Numbered from the stretch's first letter, positions 12,700 to 21,437 are shown. The stretch is 64,000 bases of DNA from Lachancea thermotolerans CBS 6340 (GCF_000142805.1 NC_013078.1:310001-374000); one strand, 5' to 3'. Notes: a model not told the origin generated them from the sequence alone. Made by a program: numbers and translations.

Positions 12700-13079
12700 G
12701 CTTGGATCTCTTGTGCTGTGCGCGGTCGAGTCTAGATGAGTCTCGATCTGTGCAAATGGGTTCCAAATGGGTCCTTGCTGCCTTTGTGCCTGGGAACCGA
12801 CCCACACGCGTTTTTGCCCCGTGCTTTTATATACTTTGCCGTAGATCGACTGACACGACACGAGATGCACTCGCTTCCTTATTTTTAAAATTTTTTACGC
12901 GTTGCAGCGGCAGCAGGGCGCATTATGAACGCCAACGGCGTGAGAGCGAGCGGGAGCGGGAGGCGGACCTCGTATAGAAGAAGAGGGGGAGGGGGAGAGG
13001 GGCCGAGCCCGCGGGCCCGTCTGTGGGCTGGGCGCAGGGGGCGAGAGCGGGAGCGGACCCTTGCGCGCGAAAAAAATAA
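12700..13079 (-). promoter_or_regulatory. RNR2 promoter with TATA and MCB boxes
   Basis: On the minus strand a TATATAAA box lies at 12826-12833, about 130 bp before the RNR2 ATG. ACGCGT (MluI cell-cycle box, bound by MBF at G1/S) occurs at 12897-12902, upstream of the TATA box, and at 12806-12811, downstream of it. I did not find a clear Rfx1/Crt1 X-box. The 13000-13070 part is very GC-rich and purine-skewed, without an evident gene. Confidence 0.6.
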
Positions 13080-13192
13080 TGGTTGCTAAGAGATTCGAAC
13101 TCTTGCATCTTACGATACCTGAGTGTTCCGTTGTCAGCAACGTTAAGAGTGACTCTTGAATCAGGCGCCTTAGACCGCTCGGCCAAACAACC
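13080..13192 (-). tRNA. tRNA-Leu(CAA) with a 31-nt intron
   Basis: The minus strand reads GGTTGTTTGGCCGAGCGGTC at the 5' end and CTTAGCAACC plus discriminator A at the 3' end, nearly identical to yeast tRNA-Leu(CAA). The anticodon stem CCTGA/TCAGG encloses loop TTCAAGC. A 31-nt intron (13124-13154) interrupts it one base after the anticodon, giving an 82-nt mature tRNA. The T-arm GAGTTCGAATCTC is intact. Confidence 0.97.
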
Positions 13193-13241
13193 GTTTGATG
13201 AAAGGGGGAGCGGCGGGCGAGGTACATAGGCATGGGGAGGT

Positions 13242-13319
13242 CACGTGGTCACTCGAGGAGACACGCCGCGTCTGAGTCACGTGTAACAGGCCACGAACAC
13301 GTGCGAGTACACTCACGTG
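13242..13319. promoter_or_regulatory. Cluster of four CACGTG boxes
   Basis: CACGTG occurs at 13242-13247, 13278-13283, 13298-13303 and 13314-13319, four sites in 78 bp. The second is part of TGAGTCACGTG, an overlap of a Gcn4-type site with a Cbf1-type site. The cluster lies between tRNA-Leu and the 3' end of the small gene at 13413-13688. Confidence 0.6.
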
Positions 13320-13412
13320 ACCCGCGCCCCGCGCCGCCCTCTCGTACACTATGCCATGCTCGTTCATTCTTTACGTACCGTACACACCGTGCGTGCGCGC
13401 CCTCCGCGCGCC

Positions 13413-13688
13413 TTACACGTCCCGCGTCTTGTCCGACGCCTTGCTGTCCGAGCTCTCCGGCTCCAGCGACGTGCGGCCTTGGTTGCGCTCGCGCTTGAAC
13501 ACGTGCTCCATCTCTGTGTCCTTGTACATCCACTTGATGCCTGCGTACCCGACGACGCCGAGCGCGCCGAACCCGGCCAGGTACCCGAAGAACTGCGAGG
13601 GCGGCGTGTCGGCCCTCTGCTCGTGGTTGGCTCTCTGTGACATGTTGGTGAGACGTCTGACGGCGATTCTGCAGGAGGCTGGTCTCAT
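13413..13688 (-). CDS. Small single-span membrane protein of unknown function
   Basis: This 91-residue ORF starts at an ATG at 13686-13688. The first 15 residues (MRPASCRIAVRRLTN) are basic and lack acidic residues, like a mitochondrial presequence. An internal ATG at 13641-13643 would give a 76-residue form. One hydrophobic segment, FFGYLAGFGALGVVGYAGI, is followed by a charged tail with KWMYKDTEMEHVFKRERNQG. This plan is common in small inner-membrane assembly factors. I do not recognise the family. Its position beside YNK1 matches that of S. cerevisiae YKL065W-A, so that is a candidate counterpart by synteny only. Coding status is likely but not proven. Confidence 0.6.
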   Translation of the reverse strand: MRPASCRIAVRRLTNMSQRANHEQRADTPPSQFFGYLAGFGALGVVGYAGIKWMYKDTEMEHVFKRERNQGRTSLEPESSDSKASDKTRDV

Positions 13689-14152
13689 TATGTGGTGTGC
13701 TGGTGTGCTGGTGTGCTACTGTGCTCTAGCCGGCTCCGCGGGCCCAGGCCGATATGTACGCGCGGCCTCGCCGCCCTTATATACTGCTGCCACGGGCCTG
13801 TGCGCCCCTACGCCAGTACCCCGCGACGCTGAGCAAAGCGCGCTAGCTGGCAGCAATGCTGGCGGGCGTGCCCGCCGCAACCTCAAGGCGGCGCCGCAGA
13901 CGGGGCGGCAGGGGAGGCACAACGGCGCGATTTATAGCGGAAGCATACACAAGGGATACGTAGAGACGGGCACAGACGCGCATACGTAGGGACGAGCATA
14001 CGTATGGCTTGCGCGGGGGGAGAAAGGCGATGTGCATCACGTGAGCGGTGAATGCATGGCCGGCACGAGGCACGGCGAGGGATGTCACGGCACACGGATG
14101 CGATCACGTGGTGGTAATTAGCGTCGAGCGCGTCACTTCGCACGCCGCCCGC
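13689..14152. other. GC-rich spacer upstream of the small membrane-protein gene
   Basis: This 464-bp stretch separates two minus-strand genes. CACGTG boxes lie at 14038-14043 and 14105-14110. A CTTATATAC element near 13776-13784 could be the TATA box of the small gene. I see no further gene. Confidence 0.55.
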
Positions 14153-14614
14153 CTACTCGTACACCCAGGCAGCCTGCGCAGGGGTCCACTCCACCAGCTC
14201 TTCCGGCTGGAACCAGAGCGCGATCTCGCGCTGCGCGGACTCCACCGAGTCGGACCCGTGGCACACGTTGCGGCCCATGTCGATGGCAAAGTCGCCGCGG
14301 ATCGTGCCCGGCGCCGAGTTCAGCGGGTTGGTGGCGCCCAGGATGACGCGGCCCTGGCGCACCGCATCCTTACCCTCCCACACGGTGGCGAGCACGGGAC
14401 CAGAGCTCATGAAGGCGCTCATCTTGGGGAAAAAAGGCTTGTCCACGTGCTCCGCGTAGTGCTGTCTGAGCAGCTCCTGCGAGGGCCTGAGCAGCTTGAC
14501 GGCGACGAGCTTGAAGCCGCGGTCCTCGAAGCGCGCGAGGATCTTGGCCACGAGGCCGCGCTGCACGCCGTCGGGCTTGATGGCAATGAAGGTTCTCTCG
14601 GTCTGGGACGACAT
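14153..14614 (-). CDS. YNK1: Nucleoside diphosphate kinase
   Basis: This 153-residue protein transfers the terminal phosphate from ATP to other nucleoside diphosphates through a phosphohistidine. The family length and pattern are complete: [15 protein letters not shown] at the N terminus and the signature [10 protein letters not shown] with catalytic H119. The tail FQPEELVEW is also conserved. The start is the ATG at 14612-14614. It is divergent from MCM1 and adjoins the MCM1-IOC4-NUP116 series, merging S. cerevisiae YKL067 with YMR043-047. Confidence 0.97.
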   Translation of the reverse strand: MSSQTERTFIAIKPDGVQRGLVAKILARFEDRGFKLVAVKLLRPSQELLRQHYAEHVDKPFFPKMSAFMSSGPVLATVWEGKDAVRQGRVILGATNPLNSAPGTIRGDFAIDMGRNVCHGSDSVESAQREIALWFQPEELVEWTPAQAAWVYE

Positions 14615-15074
14615 TGGTGGAGGAGGCGGGTGTGTGTGAGTGGGTGAGTGGGTGTGTGTGTGTGTGTAAGGCGCGTGCGCACGCGCTGGGGCCTTTTATG
14701 TCGCGCGTGTGTGTGCGGTGTGCGGCGGCGCCGAGCGCGGGACGCGACGCGAACGCGACGCGGTGATTGGGCGAGTCACGTGAGAAGAACATCACTACGT
14801 ACGCAGGGAGCACCGCGCACGTGACTCAGAGACAGCGCATTGACACGTGACATGGACGTGCGCCGCGACCTCCTGCCCCGCGCCCCCGGGTAACCCGCCG
14901 CACCTCTTTTAGGCAACTCCTACATCCGTTACCCAGTTGAGAGCTCTTTTACTTTAAAAGGGATTTTGACTAGAACAGGACTAACCGACCCTGCCCCATC
15001 TCAGCGTCCCCCGGAGAACCCTTGCGCATCGCCCTCTCTCCCCACAGCACCGCACACACACATACGCACACACC
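14615..15074. promoter_or_regulatory. Divergent YNK1/MCM1 promoter
   Basis: The 460-bp spacer has three CACGTG boxes (14777-14782, 14818-14823, 14844-14849). The middle one overlaps TGACTCA (CACGTGACTCA, 14818-14828). A Reb1 site CGGGTAA lies at 14887-14893, 182-188 bp before the MCM1 ATG. A GT/GGGTGA simple repeat occupies 14628-14669 in the YNK1 leader, and a CA-rich leader precedes MCM1. Confidence 0.6.
14628..14669 (+). repeat. (GT)n / GTGGGTGAG simple repeat
   Basis: A 42-bp tract of GTGTGTG interrupted by GAGTGGGTGAGTGG lies just upstream of the YNK1 ATG. Read on the gene's strand it is a CA-rich 5' leader, similar to the CA-rich leader of MCM1 on the other strand. Confidence 0.7.
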
Positions 15075-15740
15075 ATGTCCGACACAGGCGTTGACGACAA
15101 GGAGCTGAGCGCCGGCCCACAGCCGCAGCCGCAGCAGAAGGAGCGCCGCAAGATCGAGATCAAGTTCATCCAGGACAAGACCAGACGGCACATCACCTTC
15201 TCCAAGCGCAAGCATGGGATCATGAAAAAGGCGTACGAGCTGTCCGTGCTCACGGGCACGCAGGTGCTGTTGCTGGTGGTCTCTGAGACCGGGCTCGTGT
15301 ACACGTTCACCACGCCCAAGTTTCAGCCCATCGTGACGCAGCCCGAGGGCAAGAACCTCATCCAGGCGTGTCTGAACGCGCCCGAGGAAGACGAAGACGC
15401 TGAGGAGGAGGAAGACGACGACGAAGACGCGGACGACGACGACGACGCCGCGAAGCTCCCATCCGCCCACCAGCAGGTGCCCATGGCGGGCGCGCCGCCC
15501 CAGCAGCACGGCCAGCAGCCGCACCAGCAGCAGCAGCAGCAGGTCCAGCAGCACGCCCACGCCCACGCCCACGCACACGCCCAGCAGCACCCACACCAGC
15601 AGCAACAGCAGCAACAGCCGCCGCAGGCGGCTGCCGCTGCGGCGTACGGCAACCCGGCCGCGGCGTACCTCAGCGCGGACCAGGCCGCCGTGTACCAGCA
15701 GTACTTCAACGGCGTGAACCCACAGCAGGGCCAGTACTAA
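15075..15740 (+). CDS. MCM1: MADS-box transcription factor Mcm1
   Basis: This 221-residue protein is the SRF-type MADS factor that acts with Mat-alpha1, Mat-alpha2, Ste12, Fkh2 or Arg80 on mating, cell-cycle and arginine genes. The MADS domain spans about residues 23-81 (RRKIEIKFIQDKTRRHITFS and KRKHGIMKKAYELSVLTGTQ) with the SAM extension to about 103. It is followed by an acidic run, then a Q/H-rich tail with an HAHAHAHAHA stretch. The tail ends YLSADQAAVYQQYF...PQQGQY, matching the conserved end of S. cerevisiae Mcm1. The protein is shorter than the 286-residue S. cerevisiae form because of the Q-rich region. Confidence 0.97.
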   Translation: MSDTGVDDKELSAGPQPQPQQKERRKIEIKFIQDKTRRHITFSKRKHGIMKKAYELSVLTGTQVLLLVVSETGLVYTFTTPKFQPIVTQPEGKNLIQACLNAPEEDEDAEEEEDDDEDADDDDDAAKLPSAHQQVPMAGAPPQQHGQQPHQQQQQQVQQHAHAHAHAHAQQHPHQQQQQQQPPQAAAAAAYGNPAAAYLSADQAAVYQQYFNGVNPQQGQY

Positions 15741-15769
15741 ACGGCCCGAGTACGTTGTCGCCTTGCCTC

Positions 15770-15860
15770 GTCCGCAGCCCGCAGCCCGTAGCTCCCAGCT
15801 CCCAGCTCCCAGCCCGCGGCTTTCGCCCTCGACCTCGACCTCGATCTCGACCTCGCAGCT
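15770..15860 (+). repeat. Short tandem repeats downstream of MCM1
   Basis: Three copies of CTCCCAG (about 15792-15812) are followed by a hexamer array of CTCGAC with a CTCGAT variant (about 15828-15854). These lie in the MCM1 3' region. They create an open frame on the minus strand that I reject as a gene. Confidence 0.65.
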
Positions 15861-15887
15861 ACTCATATCACGCTGACATAATCAGCA

Positions 15888-15924
15888 CACGTGACAATCA
15901 AACCACGTGACGTACATACACGTG
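15888..15924 (+). promoter_or_regulatory. Three evenly spaced CACGTGAC boxes upstream of IOC4
   Basis: CACGTG occurs at 15888, 15904 and 15919, each followed by AC and so in the same orientation (reverse of the Cbf1 consensus RTCACRTG). Spacing is 16 and 15 bp. The last box lies about 150 bp before the IOC4 ATG. Binding by Cbf1 or another bHLH factor is inferred. Confidence 0.65.
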
Positions 15925-16072
15925 ACTAACCATATATCACTATGAACGCAACACCTCCCCTCCGTCCGCGCCGTCCCGCGTGCTACAAGGCCCGCGTCCT
16001 CTGCGCGCGCGTAAAACACACTCACGCGCTCCACGACGGACCAAGCCCACAACAACTATCGCGCCCGCCGCC

Positions 16073-17434
16073 ATGCCGCCCAAGAAGCACATATACCAGC
16101 CCACAGACATAGTGCTCGCCAAGGTCAAAGGCTTCCCCGCGTGGCCCGCGCTGGTGGTGCCCGAAGAGATCGCCCCGGCCAATGTGCTAGAGGAAAGGCC
16201 CGGCCGCCCCACGGTGGAAGAGCTGGACGACGAGCAGAACCCGGAGAACTTCATCCCCTACAGTGACACGCTGCGGTTCCGCAAGAACTTCAAGCCGCAC
16301 AACTCATACCTGCTCAAGTTCCTGTGCGACGACTCGTACATATGGCTGAAGCCCACGGACTTCAAGCCGCTGACGCCCGAGCAGTGCGATGCATGGCTCT
16401 CCAAGTCGTCCAAGAAGAGTAAGAAACTGATCCCGGCATTCGAGCTGGCGCGCCGCGGTACACACGGCCCGGACGCCATCGACGTGTTGGAGTTTGTGCA
16501 GTACGGGTCCAGCGGCAAGCCCGCGGAGGAGGAGTACGTGGAGCCTGCGGCAGAGCAGGAAGAGGAAGATGAGGAGGAGGGAGAGGCAGAGCCCGCCGCG
16601 GAGCAGGAGCCGCTGGACGAAGACGCTGACGCTGACGCCGACCAAGAGAGCCCGCTCAGCGAGCTCCCATCCTCGGGGTCGGACTCGGATTTCGAGGACG
16701 ACACCACCCACCGCCGCCGCCCGGTCCGCGGGACGCGCCAGTCCAAGAGAACTCGCGCGCGCACCAACGAGCGGGAGCCTGAGCTCCAGGAGCTGCAGGA
16801 TGAGCCCGCGCCCAAAAAGGCCCGCTCACACAAGAAAAAACAGCCTCAAAAGGTGGAGGTCGAAAAGTACAAGTTCGAGGACGACGAGGACTGGTCGATA
16901 GTTGGATTGGGCCCTCAGGACCCCCCGGTCTCCAAGTTCAACTCGCTCGTCAACAAGCTCTCCCAGAAAAGGAACCTAGAGGTGCACAACGAGTTTAAAG
17001 CAGACCTGCGAGACAGGCTGGGCATCGTCAACAAGATGCTTGTCGGGATTGTCTTTGACACGAAGAGGAAGAGCGTCACCGAGGACCTCCACGTCCTGCT
17101 TGACGAACTGGAGCAGTGCTCGGCGCTGCGAGGCACCCAGGACGAATTGATTACGGTATTTCTCTCCGATCATGAGCTAGTCATAAACATTAGCGCCCTG
17201 TTCAACCTGAAGCAAGATCAGCTGCGCGAGGCCGGACTCTACGACAAGCTTCAGCAATGGTACTCGCAAATATATGGCGGCCAGTTCGTGGCAGATCCTG
17301 TCGCTTGGTCCCTGGACAAGATCAATGACGTCCACGCGCCCCCACAAGAAGATGCCCCATCGGCCGCAGATGCTGCCAGCAATGGTGCTGGGCCTGCAGC
17401 CCCGCCTGTAACAACCAGTGATGCCAATATGTAA
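16073..17434 (+). CDS. IOC4: ISW1b chromatin remodelling subunit Ioc4 (PWWP domain)
   Basis: This 453-residue protein (S. cerevisiae Ioc4: 475) targets the Isw1b remodeller to H3K36-methylated nucleosomes over transcribed genes. The N-terminal PWWP domain begins PTDIVLAKVKGFPAWPALVV. The domain carries the long insert seen in Ioc4 and ends near residue 120. An acidic and then basic low-complexity middle (about 140-280) precedes a helical C-terminal domain. I start at the ATG at 16073 (MPPKKHIYQP), because the extra 31 codons upstream look like leader sequence. It follows MCM1 as in YMR043W-YMR044W. Confidence 0.93.
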   Translation: MPPKKHIYQPTDIVLAKVKGFPAWPALVVPEEIAPANVLEERPGRPTVEELDDEQNPENFIPYSDTLRFRKNFKPHNSYLLKFLCDDSYIWLKPTDFKPLTPEQCDAWLSKSSKKSKKLIPAFELARRGTHGPDAIDVLEFVQYGSSGKPAEEEYVEPAAEQEEEDEEEGEAEPAAEQEPLDEDADADADQESPLSELPSSGSDSDFEDDTTHRRRPVRGTRQSKRTRARTNEREPELQELQDEPAPKKARSHKKKQPQKVEVEKYKFEDDEDWSIVGLGPQDPPVSKFNSLVNKLSQKRNLEVHNEFKADLRDRLGIVNKMLVGIVFDTKRKSVTEDLHVLLDELEQCSALRGTQDELITVFLSDHELVINISALFNLKQDQLREAGLYDKLQQWYSQIYGGQFVADPVAWSLDKINDVHAPPQEDAPSAADAASNGAGPAAPPVTTSDANM

Positions 17435-17577
17435 ATATAAACACTAAAGAAACAGGCCTTTCAAGGGCCAATGCATAGAAAACTTTCATGGTTCTCGGAT
17501 TAAAACTCTGAAGCCTTTCGAGGCAGCGTTATTTACAATGCGCCTTAGGTTGTAGCGCTTTAAATGCAGATGTTTTG

Positions 17578-20500
17578 TTACACAGGACTGTCAACGGTGA
17601 AGACCCAAGTGCCTGTCTGTGGGTCGTAGCTGTCAAACTTGGTGTCTGAAATGCTCTTCAGCCGGTTAATGTGTCTCTTTATTATAGGATGGTTAGGATC
17701 CTTAATGGGTTTCCTGGTAGACTTGTCCACCGGGTAGCACCCAGAGGTGCTGATGCGAGCACGTACGTTCAGCCCTTCGCCTTCGGCTGGTTGCATTGAC
17801 GCGTTGGGGCATACTGTGCACGTTTTAGGCTCGAAGACCACAAGCTGCCCACATAGAGCGGGCAAAGAGATGTTGGACAAGTCAACAGGCTCCAGGAAAT
17901 CTATTTTACCGTAGTCACGGCGGCCAATGGTTAGACCACTGACCTTGCGGAGCTGCAGTAGGGTCATGGAGGACAGGGTCTCAAGAGATGGCGAGATGTA
18001 GTAGCCATCGTCCATGAAAGAAATGTCATCGCCAATAACACCTGATGGTTTCTCGTTTATAGTGGTAGACGTGGCAGAAGAGCTTGCCAAGTTCGACGAT
18101 TTCAACGGAGTCTTGGCCAATGGCGTCGATACGCTGTTTTTGAAGGGCGCATCGATCCTGCTTCCTTGACGGAGTGGCGTTCCTTGAACATCGTCATAAA
18201 GAGGTGTCTCGATCTTCGTTGATTCTGTCTTAGCACCCCCTTGGACCCCTTCGTTACTGGTGGAATCTCCATCAGCCTTGAATGTGATCCTCAACACTTG
18301 GTCATCCTCCTTGGAATCGACGGTGTCTTCCATCTTCTTCCTGTTTATAATGAGGTTCTTAAATGACTTCTTATCAGGATTGAACAGGGTATCATTAGAA
18401 GAAAGTATGAGCTCGTCACTTTCATTTGTGAAGATAGACGATGAGCCAGTGTTTGCGGGCACGATTTCCCTGCCGAGCGAATCTGTGGAAGATGCCACCG
18501 ACAAAACTCTTCCATTGCTTTGAGAAGTAGTGGTAGACCCCAAACGAGCCACTGGACTGGTTGACGCGCTTCTAGGAGCAAAGAGAGGCTTGGGCGCCAA
18601 TCTGTACGCTCCAGAAAGACTAGCCTTCTTTTTGAAGTCTGCATTCAACTTAGTGGCACTTGGCTTAGTGGGCTGCGTAATAGAGTCAGGAATCAAAACA
18701 CGGGAGAACAGCTCGTTGGTGCCATATGGATTGGCGCCGGTTTGTTGCAAGGATGGCTGAGAGCCTGGTGCCGCCTGCTGCTGGTTTTGTTGGTTTCCGA
18801 AAAGACCACCTGACACACCTGGCTGCGTGCCAGTGGCATTGGTGTTGTTCGTGCCATTTGTATTACCAAAAAGACCGCCAGTAGCGGCGCCAGCTGGTTT
18901 AGCACCAAAGAGACCTCCGCCGGTGGTTCCGGTAGCGGTTCCGGCGGGCTTGGAACCGAACAAGCCGCCTCCGGTGGTTGGAGCGCCCGCGGGCTTGTTG
19001 CCAAATAGGCCGCCTCCGGTGTTAGTAGCAGGCTTAGCGCCAAAGAGCCCCCCGCCTGAGCTGTTGTTTGCGGCAGTGGAGTTGTTCTGGCCAAAGAGCC
19101 CTCCACCAGTGGTACCTGTGTTACCAGCAGTGTTGTTTTGTCCAAACAATCCGCCACCTGTAGAGCCCGCGGGCTTGTTTCCAAAGAGCCCACCGGACGT
19201 CGAAGGTTGGTTGGCGTTGTTGTTTTGACCAAAGAGGCCCCCAGTAGCTGGTGGCTGTTGATTGTTATTTTGACCGAAGAGGCCCCCACCGGTCGCACCA
19301 GTGGCTGGTTTTGCGCCAAACAACCCACCAGATGGCTGTTGCTGCTGTTGCTGATTGTTTTGGCCGAAAAGACCTCCACCGGTGTTGGCGTTGTTCTGGC
19401 CGAAAAGCCCCCCTTGGTTCTGTTGAGTGTTCTGCCCAAAGAGACCACCTGCAGGTTGTTGTTGCTGTTGCTGCTGGCTGTTGTTTTGTCCAAAGAGACC
19501 ACTGCCTGTATTAGTGTTATTCTGGCCAAAGAGCCCTCCGGTGTTGCCTGTGCTGTTATTGTTGTTGTTTTGACCAAACAACCCACCACCGGCACTTGAA
19601 TTGTTTTGTCCAAAGCCTGTAGAAGCGGTATTGTTCTGACCGAAGAGCCCGCCTGAACCGGCTGGCTTGTTGCCGAAAAGGGAGCTGCCCTGTTGCTGAG
19701 ACTGTCCAAAAGGAGCGGAGCCAGAGTTTTGGCCAAAGGTTGAGTTGTTTGCAGTATTCTGACCAAACAACCCGCCCCCTGTGGCGTTATTGTTGTTTTG
19801 GCCAAAGAGGCCACCGCCTGCGTTGTTGTTGTTGTTGTTATTCTGGCCGAAGAGGCCCCCACCGGTGGTGTTATTGTTATTATTGTTCTGCCCGAACAAA
19901 CCCCCTCCGGTATTACCAGAGTTGTTCTGACCGAATAGACCACCTCCGGCGTTATTGTTCTGTCCAAACGGAGAGTTGTTCGTGTTGTTGGCCTGACCAA
20001 AAAGGCCACCACCCGAAGTATTGTTGTTTTGGCCAAATAGTCCGCCTGAAGGAGCGCTCTTATTTCCAAAGAGGCCACCTCCGGCTTGCGCTTGGTTGTT
20101 TTGGCCGAAAGGAGAGTTGGCGGCCCCGTTGTTGGGGTTCTGGCCGAATAGGCCGCCGCCCGTGTTGGTGTTTGATTGGCCAAAAGGAGAGTTGTTGGCA
20201 TTTGCGTTGTTGTTTTGACCGAAGAGTCCGCCTCCGGTGTTCGTGCTGGGCTGGCCGAACAAACCGCCAGGTTGCTGCCCAGGGGCATTGTTTGTAGCCC
20301 CGAACATGCTGCTGCCAGTGGTACCCGTGTTGTTGTTCTGGCCAAATAAACCGCCGGAGCCTTGCGCGGTGTTGTTAGACTGGCCAAATAGACCACTACC
20401 GCCGGGGGCGGCCGTGTTACTAGGCTGCCCGAACAGGCCCCCCGAGGAAGCAGGCTTGTTCAGGCCGAAGGGAGAATTGTTGGCAGCGTTGTTGGCGCCG

Positions 20501-21249
20501 AAGAGCGAGCCGCCAGCAGGCTGGCCAAAAGCAGAGGTACCGGCGGCCCCAGTGTTGTTTTGACCGAAGAGCCCGCCGGTGGTGTTGTTGTTGTTGTTAT
20601 TGTTGTTGTTGCCTACCATTCCGAAGGCGTTAGTATTAGTGCTATTGTTCTGCGCGAACGGCGAGCTGGTCTGAGCGCCAAATGGCGAGGCAACACCGGC
20701 AGAACCCACGGGGCCGGTTGGGAACCTGCGATTGGCCTGGTAGTCCTGGTACCGCAGCTCCTCAAAGGAGTACGCCCGGTACTCGGGCATGCAGGAGATG
20801 GATTGGAACACATTGTTGGAGCCCGTGGTGGCGTCCTTCTCCGTGTACGTGGAGAAGGGCTTGATGGCGGTTCCGGGACCCTGGGCCGCGCCTGGGACAG
20901 AGGTGTTGGGGGCGCCCGTGGGCACGGCTGAGCCAAACAGGGACGGGCCGTTGGCGGGAGCCGATGTTGCCTGACCAAAGGGCGCCGCAGCGCCAGTGGT
21001 GGAGGAGGAGGAGTTGCTGTTGTTAGACATACCAAAGAGCCCTGTGCCGCCGGCTGAGGGGTTGCTGTTGGCGGCGCCGAAGCCGCCGAAGCCGGAGGCC
21101 GCGTTGGACGGCTGAGCGGCGCCGAACGCTGGCGTGGGGTTGGGAGCGGCGCTGCCAAAAGGCGAGGCGCCCGTGGTGGCGGGGGTCGCGGCGGACCCAA
21201 AGGGCGTGGAGCCCGAGTTGCCAAAAGCCGTTCCTGTGGAGCCGAACAT
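17578..21249 (-). CDS. NUP116: GLFG nucleoporin, Nup116/Nup100 ancestor
   Basis: This 1223-residue FG nucleoporin builds the permeability barrier of the nuclear pore. A GLEBS motif for binding Gle2 is present (SISCMPEYRAYSFEELRYQD, near residue 160), which S. cerevisiae Nup116 has and Nup100 lacks. It is followed by about 35 GLFG repeats spaced by N/Q-rich linkers, then a linker region. The C-terminal Nup98-type domain (about residues 1070-1223) ends TGTWVFTVDSPV without the HFS autocleavage site. The start at 21247-21249 gives MFGSTGTAFG. Being next to genes from both YMR047C and YKL068W neighbourhoods, it is the unduplicated counterpart of both. Confidence 0.95.
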   Translation of the reverse strand: MFGSTGTAFGNSGSTPFGSAATPATTGASPFGSAAPNPTPAFGAAQPSNAASGFGGFGAANSNPSAGGTGLFGMSNNSNSSSSTTGAAAPFGQATSAPANGPSLFGSAVPTGAPNTSVPGAAQGPGTAIKPFSTYTEKDATTGSNNVFQSISCMPEYRAYSFEELRYQDYQANRRFPTGPVGSAGVASPFGAQTSSPFAQNNSTNTNAFGMVGNNNNNNNNNTTGGLFGQNNTGAAGTSAFGQPAGGSLFGANNAANNSPFGLNKPASSGGLFGQPSNTAAPGGSGLFGQSNNTAQGSGGLFGQNNNTGTTGSSMFGATNNAPGQQPGGLFGQPSTNTGGGLFGQNNNANANNSPFGQSNTNTGGGLFGQNPNNGAANSPFGQNNQAQAGGGLFGNKSAPSGGLFGQNNNTSGGGLFGQANNTNNSPFGQNNNAGGGLFGQNNSGNTGGGLFGQNNNNNNTTGGGLFGQNNNNNNNAGGGLFGQNNNNATGGGLFGQNTANNSTFGQNSGSAPFGQSQQQGSSLFGNKPAGSGGLFGQNNTASTGFGQNNSSAGGGLFGQNNNNNSTGNTGGLFGQNNTNTGSGLFGQNNSQQQQQQQPAGGLFGQNTQQNQGGLFGQNNANTGGGLFGQNNQQQQQQPSGGLFGAKPATGATGGGLFGQNNNQQPPATGGLFGQNNNANQPSTSGGLFGNKPAGSTGGGLFGQNNTAGNTGTTGGGLFGQNNSTAANNSSGGGLFGAKPATNTGGGLFGNKPAGAPTTGGGLFGSKPAGTATGTTGGGLFGAKPAGAATGGLFGNTNGTNNTNATGTQPGVSGGLFGNQQNQQQAAPGSQPSLQQTGANPYGTNELFSRVLIPDSITQPTKPSATKLNADFKKKASLSGAYRLAPKPLFAPRSASTSPVARLGSTTTSQSNGRVLSVASSTDSLGREIVPANTGSSSIFTNESDELILSSNDTLFNPDKKSFKNLIINRKKMEDTVDSKEDDQVLRITFKADGDSTSNEGVQGGAKTESTKIETPLYDDVQGTPLRQGSRIDAPFKNSVSTPLAKTPLKSSNLASSSATSTTINEKPSGVIGDDISFMDDGYYISPSLETLSSMTLLQLRKVSGLTIGRRDYGKIDFLEPVDLSNISLPALCGQLVVFEPKTCTVCPNASMQPAEGEGLNVRARISTSGCYPVDKSTRKPIKDPNHPIIKRHINRLKSISDTKFDSYDPQTGTWVFTVDSPV
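18797..21045 (-). repeat. GLFG-coding repeat region
   Basis: About 35 copies of the GLFG tetrapeptide, mostly as GGGLFGQNN, are encoded here inside NUP116. The linkers are rich in asparagine, glutamine and threonine. This low-complexity DNA generates several long frames on other strands that are not genes. Confidence 0.85.
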
Positions 21250-21437
21250 CGCGGGAAATCGGTGCGGGAAGGGCGAGAGCAGTGGTTGGCGTCGAGAGAC
21301 TGCAGAGGCGGCGCGCAATGGGGAGCTCGGGAGGCGATGCAGAAGGTTTTGAGCGTGTGCTAACAGGGTGACAGCCAGGAGTGAGCACGAGGGATCAGAA
21401 AATTTTTACGCGGCGGCGTCGAGCACGACGCACGGAT

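Noticed and set aside
11501-12805. 434-codon minus-strand and 299-codon plus-strand frames overlapping RNR2
   Set aside because: GC-rich third positions of RNR2 remove stops in other frames. The products are repetitive R/G/P or V/L/G strings without similarity.
12700-12870. N-terminal extension of RNR2 by 57 residues
   Set aside because: The upstream in-frame ATG is 5' of the TATA box, and known Rnr2 proteins begin near MVNAKE-type sequence.
14970-15866. A 298-codon ATG frame on the minus strand covering the whole of MCM1
   Set aside because: It is the mirror of the Q/H/D-rich repeats and of CTCGAC repeats, gives L/V-rich low-complexity protein, and MCM1 on the plus strand is unmistakable.
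18693-20396. 567-codon frame overlapping NUP116
   Set aside because: It is a shifted reading of the GLFG repeats.
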